From NCBI GenBank assembly GCA_027620075.1, contig JAQCEY010000002.1, positions 230,358-294,357 of the forward strand: DNA of 64,000 bases, read 5' to 3'. This document shows positions 58,450 through 64,000 of the stretch, one piece after another. Each line of letters opens with the position of its first letter. Position 1 is the first letter of the stretch. A program made the position numbers and the translations under genes. The notes under the pieces are model-generated. The model was not told the DNA's origin, did no database searches, and saw only the letters and a list, made by a program, of their open reading frames with translations. Source of the DNA: Pseudomonadota bacterium (GTDB taxonomy: Bacteria; Pseudomonadota; Alphaproteobacteria; Rickettsiales; UBA6187).

Positions 58450-58477
58450 TCATAGTTATATTATAACTTTAAAAAGA

Positions 58478-58496
58478 CCCTGAAATAAATTCAGGG
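58478..58496. repeat. Short palindrome just before clpB
   Basis: CCCTGAA-ATAAA-TTCAGGG followed by GTGACAA. The GTGACA end matches that of the 80-bp element, so the two may be relatives. On the minus strand it is followed by TCTTTTT like a terminator, but no minus gene ends here. Confidence 0.8.
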
Positions 58497-58519
58497 TGAC
58501 AATATAATGGGGTACAAAA

Positions 58520-61120
58520 ATGGACTTTAATAAATTCACCGAGCGTTCCAAAGCAGTTGTTCAGGCGGCACAAAGCTCCGCACTTGCAGCAAATCATCAA
58601 AAATTTACTCCCGAACATCTTTTAAAGGCACTTATTGAAGATGAAAGCGGTCTTGCAGGTCAGTTAATAGTTTCTTGTGATTCTGACCCCCGTGATATTG
58701 AGGCACAGATAGAAACCTCTATTGAAAAAATGCCAAAAATATCGGGAAGCGGTTCGGGACAGCTTTTTATGGCTCCCGAGCTGGCTCGTATTTTTGAAGA
58801 AGCTCAAAAGCTTGCTAAAAAATCAGGAGATCAGTTCGTTACGCTTGAAAGATTGCTACAGGCTGCCGCAACGGTAAAAGGCTCAGACGTTTACGAAATA
58901 CTAAATTCTAACGGCGTAACTGCACAAAAACTTCAAGCTGCCATTGATATAATAAGAAAAGGTCGTACCGCCGATTCACAGACCGCCGAGGATAGCTTTG
59001 ACGCTTTAAAGAAATACGCTACCGATATGACCGAGCTTGCGGAAAAAGGCAAGCTTGACCCCGTTATAGGGCGTGATGAGGAAATACGCCGTACCATTCA
59101 GGTTATATCCAGACGTACCAAGAACAACCCCGTCCTGATAGGTGAGCCGGGTGTTGGCAAAACCGCTATATTAGAAGTACTGGCACAGCGTATGGTTGCA
59201 GGTGATGTGCCTGAAAATATGAAGAACTCAAGATTAATGGCTTTAGATTTAGGTGCATTGATTGCAGGTGCAAAATTCCGTGGAGAATTTGAGGAGCGTT
59301 TAAAATCTGTTTTGAACGAAATAAAATCGCATGCGGGTAATATAATATTATTTATTGACGAACTGCATACCCTTGTTGGAGCGGGAGCCTCTGAAGGCTC
59401 TATGGACGCTTCTAACTTGCTAAAACCCGCCCTTGCCAGAGGTGAATTGCATTGCGTAGGAGCAACTACGCTTGCCGAATATAGAAAATACATTGAAAAG
59501 GACGCTGCCCTTGCAAGGCGTTTTCAGTCTGTATTTGTGTCCGAGCCGACAGAACAGGATACAATTTCTATATTACGTGGAATTAAGGAAAAATATGAAC
59601 TGCATCACGGTATCAGGATTTCTGACGGGGCATTAGTGGCTGCCGCTACTTTATCAAGCCGCTACATAACAGACAGGTTTTTACCCGATAAAGCCATTGA
59701 CCTTATTGATGAGGCTGCAAGCCGCCTGCGTATGGAGGTAGATAGCAAGCCTGAAGAAATAGATGAATTAGACAGAAAGATAATCCAATTAAAGATTGAA
59801 CAGTCAGCCTTAAAGAAAGAAAAGGATAAAGCTTCAAAAGACAGGCTTGAAAAGCTTGAGTCCGAACTATCAGAATTAGAGGAAAAAGCCTCCGACCTTA
59901 ACAGTAAGTGGCAGGCTGAAAAAATGAAGGTACAAAGTATCCATAAAATTAAAGAGGAGTTGGACGCTGCCCGTTCCGAACTTGAAATAGCACAACGAGG
60001 TTCAGATTTACAGCGTGCCGGAGAGCTTACTTACGGTATTATTCCCGATTTAGAGAAAAAGCTTGTCGTAGCCGAACAAAATAATAGTAAAAGCACTGTA
60101 AAAGAGGCTGTTACCGAAGAGGATATTGCCGCTATAGTATCACGCTGGACAGGTATTCCGGTTGATAAGATGCTAGAGGGTGAGAGAGATAAGCTGCTTA
60201 AAATGGAAGAAAGGCTCGGTGAGCATGTTATAGGACAGGCTGATGCGGTAAAAGCCGTTAGTGAGTCGGTACGCCGCTCTCGTGCAGGTTTACAAGATAG
60301 GAACAGGCCGCTTGGTTCTTTCTTGTTCTTAGGGCCTACAGGAGTCGGCAAGACAGAACTTACAAAAACACTGGCACAATTTCTTTTTGACGACAAAAAC
60401 GCCCTACTCCGTGTCGATATGTCCGAATATATGGAAAAACACTCCGTAGCACGCCTTATCGGTGCGCCTCCGGGATATGTAGGCTATGAAGAAGGCGGTA
60501 AATTAACCGAATCCGTGCGTCGCAGACCATATCAGGTGATTTTGTTTGATGAGGTGGAAAAAGCACACCCAGATGTATTTAATATATTGCTGCAAGTGCT
60601 TGATGACGGGCGTTTAACGGACGGTCAGGGGCGTGTTGTGGACTTTAAAAACACCATTATTATACTTACATCAAACTTAGGCTCGCATATTCTGGCTGAA
60701 CAAAAAGACGTGGAAGATACGTCTAAAGTTCGTAATGAAGTAATGGAAGTCGTAAGAAGTGCTTTCAGACCTGAATTTTTGAATCGTTTGGACGAAATAA
60801 TATTATTCCACCGCTTGTCAAGAAAACATATGGATTCTATTGTAGAAGTTCAAATGCGAATTTTATCAGGCTTGCTAGAACAAAGGAATATCAATATAGA
60901 GCTTGATAACAACGCTAAAAAACGGCTGGCTGACAAAGGATATGACCCTATGTATGGTGCAAGACCTTTAAAACGTGTTATTCAGCAGGAAATTCAGAAT
61001 AAACTTGCTAATATGATTTTAGACGGTTCGGTAAAAAACGGAGATTTGATTAAAGTTACGGTAAAAAATAATGAGCTTTATTTTATTTGTCCCGATAAAA
61101 ACGGTGCAAAAGCCGCTTAA
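58520..61120 (+). CDS. clpB: Disaggregase ClpB
   Basis: ClpB dissolves protein aggregates with DnaK. The 866-residue protein has an N domain (1-145; [17 protein letters not shown]), first AAA domain with Walker [12 protein letters not shown] near 208 and Walker [15 protein letters not shown], and the middle coiled-coil domain (about 400-530). The second AAA domain has [13 protein letters not shown] near 606 and [15 protein letters not shown]. It ends with the clan C-terminal helical domain. The 293 bases upstream are packed with palindromes, so I could not place a heat-shock promoter with confidence. Confidence 0.97.
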   Translation: MDFNKFTERSKAVVQAAQSSALAANHQKFTPEHLLKALIEDESGLAGQLIVSCDSDPRDIEAQIETSIEKMPKISGSGSGQLFMAPELARIFEEAQKLAKKSGDQFVTLERLLQAAATVKGSDVYEILNSNGVTAQKLQAAIDIIRKGRTADSQTAEDSFDALKKYATDMTELAEKGKLDPVIGRDEEIRRTIQVISRRTKNNPVLIGEPGVGKTAILEVLAQRMVAGDVPENMKNSRLMALDLGALIAGAKFRGEFEERLKSVLNEIKSHAGNIILFIDELHTLVGAGASEGSMDASNLLKPALARGELHCVGATTLAEYRKYIEKDAALARRFQSVFVSEPTEQDTISILRGIKEKYELHHGIRISDGALVAAATLSSRYITDRFLPDKAIDLIDEAASRLRMEVDSKPEEIDELDRKIIQLKIEQSALKKEKDKASKDRLEKLESELSELEEKASDLNSKWQAEKMKVQSIHKIKEELDAARSELEIAQRGSDLQRAGELTYGIIPDLEKKLVVAEQNNSKSTVKEAVTEEDIAAIVSRWTGIPVDKMLEGERDKLLKMEERLGEHVIGQADAVKAVSESVRRSRAGLQDRNRPLGSFLFLGPTGVGKTELTKTLAQFLFDDKNALLRVDMSEYMEKHSVARLIGAPPGYVGYEEGGKLTESVRRRPYQVILFDEVEKAHPDVFNILLQVLDDGRLTDGQGRVVDFKNTIIILTSNLGSHILAEQKDVEDTSKVRNEVMEVVRSAFRPEFLNRLDEIILFHRLSRKHMDSIVEVQMRILSGLLEQRNINIELDNNAKKRLADKGYDPMYGARPLKRVIQQEIQNKLANMILDGSVKNGDLIKVTVKNNELYFICPDKNGAKAA

Positions 61121-61235
61121 TTAAAAAAATATACATTTTTTGTCATTTGTTTACGAAATATTTACAATTGAACTTGTATAATTTATAGATTAACTTAAAT
61201 AAGTTATTTTGCTAACTATAAAAAAATTTGAGCAT

Positions 61236-63233
61236 ATGTTACGTAAACAGCCGAAAAGTAAAACGAAAGTATCAAGCGGACAGCCTACAAAAGGTGGCTG
61301 GCAAATGGATAAAGCCGAGAAAAATAAAGGGTCGGGTATTAAGAACCTGTTCAAGATGATGTTACTTTTTCTTGGCGTAGGTTTAATCGGTGTAAGTTTC
61401 TTTCTTTCTTCGGACGGCGGAGTTGCCTCAATAACCGCTGATGAAAAAAATAACGATAATAACGGTAAGCTAGTTCATGTAACAGGTAAGCTGTCTTCAA
61501 AAGCACTTGAAGATCCTATGTTCCTTATAGGGTATGAGGGAGTGGGGCTAAAAAGAATTGTAGAGATGTACCAATGGGTTGAGTCTAACGGCGAGTATGC
61601 TAAGGAATGGAAAAGCGAGATAGTTGCTTTATCAGAAGATGCCAGTGACAAGGTTAATCCGCCGGAAATGTCTTTTTTATCAGAGTCGTGGAAGGTTGAA
61701 AAAGTAGATTTGGGAACTTTCGGTCTTTCCGAATCCATAGTTGAGAAAGTTGTTAATTACACTCCGTTAGAATTAAATCAGGAAAATTTTTCAAAATTAA
61801 ATCAGCATGGTCAGGCAGCATTTAAGTTACATGAGGGTATGTATTTTTGGGGGCATGACCAAAATAACCCTTTAATAGGTGATATTAGAGTTAGGTTTGA
61901 AGTGGCAGAAGCAGCTACATATTCGGTTCTTGCCAAACAAACAGGCGGTAATTTAAGTGCATATAGCGATGGAGGAGCTACGATAGAGAAGGTAGCCAGA
62001 GGCAACGTTAGCTTAGAAACAATGCTAAAAGGCGTTGATTCTGTCGGTGGCGGCATTATGCCTCTTATACTTAGAGTTATTGGCGGTATTTCATTCGTTT
62101 TATTCGTATTAACAATAGTGCTCGGCAAGAAAAATTCTTCAAAAGCGGCTAAAGAACAAGTGGCTGACGGTAAAGAAGCGGTATCCGACAATCAACCTCA
62201 ACAGAATACGGATAGCATTCCGGCTTCTACTGAAAATAAAACTGCGGCAATTGATGACGGATTTAATTCCGATAACATTGATGATGAAGTTTTAGAAGAT
62301 ATTGAAATGCAGGAAGACGGGTATGGTTACGAACCCGAAGATACCGGCAACGAAAATGCTATGCCCCCTTCTCTTGCCGCCGCCGAAGAGACTTATGACA
62401 ACTTTAGCGACGACATTCCCGAAAACATAGATATGCCTTACGAAGACGACGATGACGATAACGAAGTGCCGGAAGGGATAGAGATTATAGGCGGTGATGA
62501 CTTTGAAGAAGAATCACCCAGAGCGGATTCATCGGAATTTGAATCTTCACCTGAAGAATACGAGACAGAAGACGATAACGAAACCTCGGAAGGAATCGAA
62601 ATTATAGAAGAAGAGCTTGATGAATTGCCTGAAACAGACGATAACGATTCCTTAGAGTTCGAGTCGCTATCTGAAGACGAACAAGAAGATGATAACGAAC
62701 CTGAAGGGATTGAGATTATAGACGAAGATGACTTCGAAGAAGAAGTGCCGAAAAAAAATTCATTGGAATTTGAACCTTCATCTAAAGCACCCGAACCTGA
62801 TGATAACGAAGTACCTGAAGCAATTGATATTATAGAAGAGGGACTTGATGTATTGCCTGAAACCGAAGATGATAGCCCGCTAGAGTTTGAACCGTTATCC
62901 GAAGATAAACAAGAATATGACGATATTATCATTGAAGATTTTGAAGAAGAATTCAATGAAGGTGGCACTGCCGAAGCTGAAAATGCGGAAGAAGTTCCCG
63001 ACTTACCCAATCCGAGGGAATTTTTAAATAAAAACCCAAGCGGTAACGCCGAGGAAAATCTTGTGGAAGAAGATGAAGTATCATTTGAAATAGATGCCGG
63101 TAATATCCCTGATAACTTTGATCCGAATGCAGAAATGGAAATAGACACGGACGAAGATATAGAAATTGATTACGACGCATATATTGACGAAGAGCCTGAC
63201 ACTGATACCGAAAGCAATGATGAGAAAAAATAG
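61236..63233 (+). CDS. TMEM43-like protein with long acidic repeat tail
   Basis: A 665-residue protein. I chose ATG 61236; a TTG at 61209 and an ATG at 61305 (AAAGGTGG upstream) are alternatives. The N-terminal half has one helix (about 39-57), then the TMEM43/LUMA pattern GKLVHVTGKL...LKRIVEMYQWVE (about 77-115), a soluble region and a Gly-rich second helix (about 268-294). This is the layout of TMEM43 family membrane proteins. The last roughly 335 residues are very acidic and repetitive, with about four 37-39-residue units of alternating type (DDNEVPEGIEII...). Function unknown; no operon partner. Confidence 0.8.
   Translation: MLRKQPKSKTKVSSGQPTKGGWQMDKAEKNKGSGIKNLFKMMLLFLGVGLIGVSFFLSSDGGVASITADEKNNDNNGKLVHVTGKLSSKALEDPMFLIGYEGVGLKRIVEMYQWVESNGEYAKEWKSEIVALSEDASDKVNPPEMSFLSESWKVEKVDLGTFGLSESIVEKVVNYTPLELNQENFSKLNQHGQAAFKLHEGMYFWGHDQNNPLIGDIRVRFEVAEAATYSVLAKQTGGNLSAYSDGGATIEKVARGNVSLETMLKGVDSVGGGIMPLILRVIGGISFVLFVLTIVLGKKNSSKAAKEQVADGKEAVSDNQPQQNTDSIPASTENKTAAIDDGFNSDNIDDEVLEDIEMQEDGYGYEPEDTGNENAMPPSLAAAEETYDNFSDDIPENIDMPYEDDDDDNEVPEGIEIIGGDDFEEESPRADSSEFESSPEEYETEDDNETSEGIEIIEEELDELPETDDNDSLEFESLSEDEQEDDNEPEGIEIIDEDDFEEEVPKKNSLEFEPSSKAPEPDDNEVPEAIDIIEEGLDVLPETEDDSPLEFEPLSEDKQEYDDIIIEDFEEEFNEGGTAEAENAEEVPDLPNPREFLNKNPSGNAEENLVEEDEVSFEIDAGNIPDNFDPNAEMEIDTDEDIEIDYDAYIDEEPDTDTESNDEKK
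62449..62915 (+). repeat. Acidic tandem repeats (A-B-A-B, 37-39 residues)
   Basis: Four units start near 62449, 62571, 62687 and 62798. Each opens with DDNE..EGIEII or a close variant. Units one and three continue DDFEEE, while units two and four continue EE.LD.LPET, so the true period is two units (about 76-78 residues). It encodes the acidic tail of the TMEM43-like protein. Confidence 0.85.
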
Positions 63234-63282
63234 CCATACTCACCATACTATGGTCTGACCGTAATATCCGAGGATATAATGC

Positions 63283-63550
63283 AAAACTCCCTCCTCCTTT
63301 GGGAGAGGGTTGGGGTGAGGGATTTTTTCAACATATACTTTAATTACAAGCTAAGACCTCTGCATAATACGTCATCGCCTGAATTTGTGAAACAAATTAT
63401 AGGGCGATCTCATGAGATTACCCTATAATTGCCTTTGGCAATTCGGGTAATGACGAGCTTTATTTGCATTATGCAGAGGTCTTAAGCTACTGCGTTTGTT
63501 GAAACACCCCTCCCTCTTCCTAACCTTCTCCCAAAGGGAGAAGGGACTAA
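63283..63550. repeat. Large imperfect palindromic repeat region
   Basis: The left arm (about 63291-63332) reads CTCCTTTGGGAGAGGGTTGG with GTGAGGGATTTTTTCAACA after it. The right arm (about 63498-63545) is its imperfect reverse complement. A MITE-like element lies in the middle. With that element it fills most of the 348-base gap between the TMEM43-like gene and the ExbD gene. Confidence 0.75.
63353..63483. mobile_element. MITE-like element (131 bp, 16-bp terminal inverted repeats)
   Basis: Perfect 16-base terminal inverted repeats AAGACCTCTGCATAAT (63353-63368) and its complement (63468-63483) enclose an imperfect palindrome (CGTCAT...ATGACG; GAATT...AATTC; AGGG...CCCT). AAGCT adjoins both outer ends and may be a 5-base target duplication. 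No transposase is encoded, so it would depend on one in trans. It sits inside the loop of an older inverted repeat. Confidence 0.7.
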
Positions 63551-63581
63551 GATTTGAACTTTATGCAAAAGTCGCAAGCTA

Positions 63582-63965
63582 CTATTCCATAACAATATCA
63601 GCGGTTTGGATACCTTTTGAACGTAAGAATGTAAGAAGGCTCATAAGACGGTCAATCGTAGCGTTTTTATCTCCGTACACAACCACCTTCTTTTCCGGTG
63701 AGTTACCGTAAGCATCAATAAGGGATTTTTTGAATAACTCAAAATCTTCGAATTTTTGTTCATTTATTGCCCACATTTTTTCTTCTGCAAAAATGGTGAT
63801 TTTTATTGTATCTTCTTCAGTCAACACCTTTAAAGCGTCCTCTTTGTCCTCCGGAAGAGTTACATCAAAAACCTGTTGCATTGTATTGGTAGTCAGCACC
63901 AGAAAAATGATAAGCATGAACATTACATCAAGAAGAGGTGTAAGGTCGGGTATCAAATCTGACAT
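63582..63965 (-). CDS. ExbD/TolR-family biopolymer transport protein (start possibly outside the window)
   Basis: ExbD/TolR proteins form a proton-channel stator with ExbB/TolQ to energise outer-membrane transport or the Tol system. The 127-residue reading frame has the family start DLTPLLDVMFMLIIFLVLTT with the conserved membrane Asp, and a periplasmic domain with KVVVYGDKNATIDRLMSLL. The frame stays open upstream to the end of the window (GSERKGI before the Met), so the true start may lie beyond 64000. The ATG at 63965 has AAAGGA at a short spacing. ExbB/TolQ would be expected next, outside the window. Confidence 0.85.
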   Translation of the reverse strand: MSDLIPDLTPLLDVMFMLIIFLVLTTNTMQQVFDVTLPEDKEDALKVLTEEDTIKITIFAEEKMWAINEQKFEDFELFKKSLIDAYGNSPEKKVVVYGDKNATIDRLMSLLTFLRSKGIQTADIVME

Positions 63966-64000
63966 TATTCCTTTGCGTTCGGAGCCTGAATTTACATCAA

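Noticed and set aside
62438..63148. A long Ser-rich open frame on the minus strand (236 residues) opposite the acidic repeat tail
   Set aside because: It is the mirror of Asp/Glu codons in the repeat array; it has no start context or family features, and the plus frame is clearly coding.

Overview
The window is an AT-rich, gene-dense stretch of bacterial chromosome. It looks like an alphaproteobacterium of the order Rickettsiales. The best evidence is the run virB3-virB4-five large virB6 genes (39522 down to 18529), which is the layout of the Rickettsiales vir homolog (rvh) type IV secretion system. The ppiD-trpE-trpG-trpD run divergent from tpiA-secG-pyrG-kdsA is an arrangement often seen in Alphaproteobacteria. 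The genome is less reduced than a classical obligate intracellular Rickettsia: it keeps tryptophan genes, two riboflavin genes, KDO synthesis, a pilin-like protein and an RTX protein. That suits a deep-branching or partly free-living member of the order, but the assignment is inference.

Layout. 1-5.3 kb: uvrA-ftsY and a 2-hydroxyacid dehydrogenase, all on the minus strand. 5.4-6.4 kb: YggT and an exported pentapeptide-repeat protein, plus strand. 6.4-14.4 kb, minus strand: ppiD-trpE-trpG-trpD, then trpC (with an acidic N-terminal extension), a DUF599 protein and a degenerate M23 peptidase. 14.5-18.2 kb, plus strand: tpiA, secG, pyrG, kdsA. 18.2-39.5 kb, minus strand: a small lipoprotein gene and the rvh module. 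39.8-44.7 kb: dxs, a DMT permease, a small lipoprotein, a DoxX protein and an RTX protein. 44.7-51.1 kb, minus strand: a tight cluster of a Gld-like ABC exporter, DUF4340, QueH, DUF454 and a LON-domain protein. 51.3-53.8 kb, minus strand: ribB (with a degenerate ribA-like domain), ribE and a pilin-like protein. 54-58.2 kb: an unknown protein, yaaA, a membrane protein, an amidohydrolase and a KamA-family radical SAM enzyme. 58.2-64 kb: palindromic repeats, clpB, a TMEM43-like protein with a repetitive acidic tail, a MITE-like element and an ExbD/TolR protein.

The most unusual part is the rvh module. Five VirB6 paralogs of about 790-1560 residues each combine a shared multi-membrane core with a large extracytoplasmic N-terminal region and a long charged or repetitive C-terminal tail. 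Three of them carry a lipobox and motifs that resemble LecA/PA-IL-type sugar-binding sandwiches. A separate small lipoprotein gene with its own promoter-like sequence follows the last virB6 and could be a VirB7. Other unusual items are the trpC extension, the TMEM43-like protein, a 214-residue unknown protein with a phosphatase-1-docking-like motif, and a MITE-like element nested in an older inverted repeat. I saw no rRNA, tRNA, CRISPR array, phage or intact insertion sequence.
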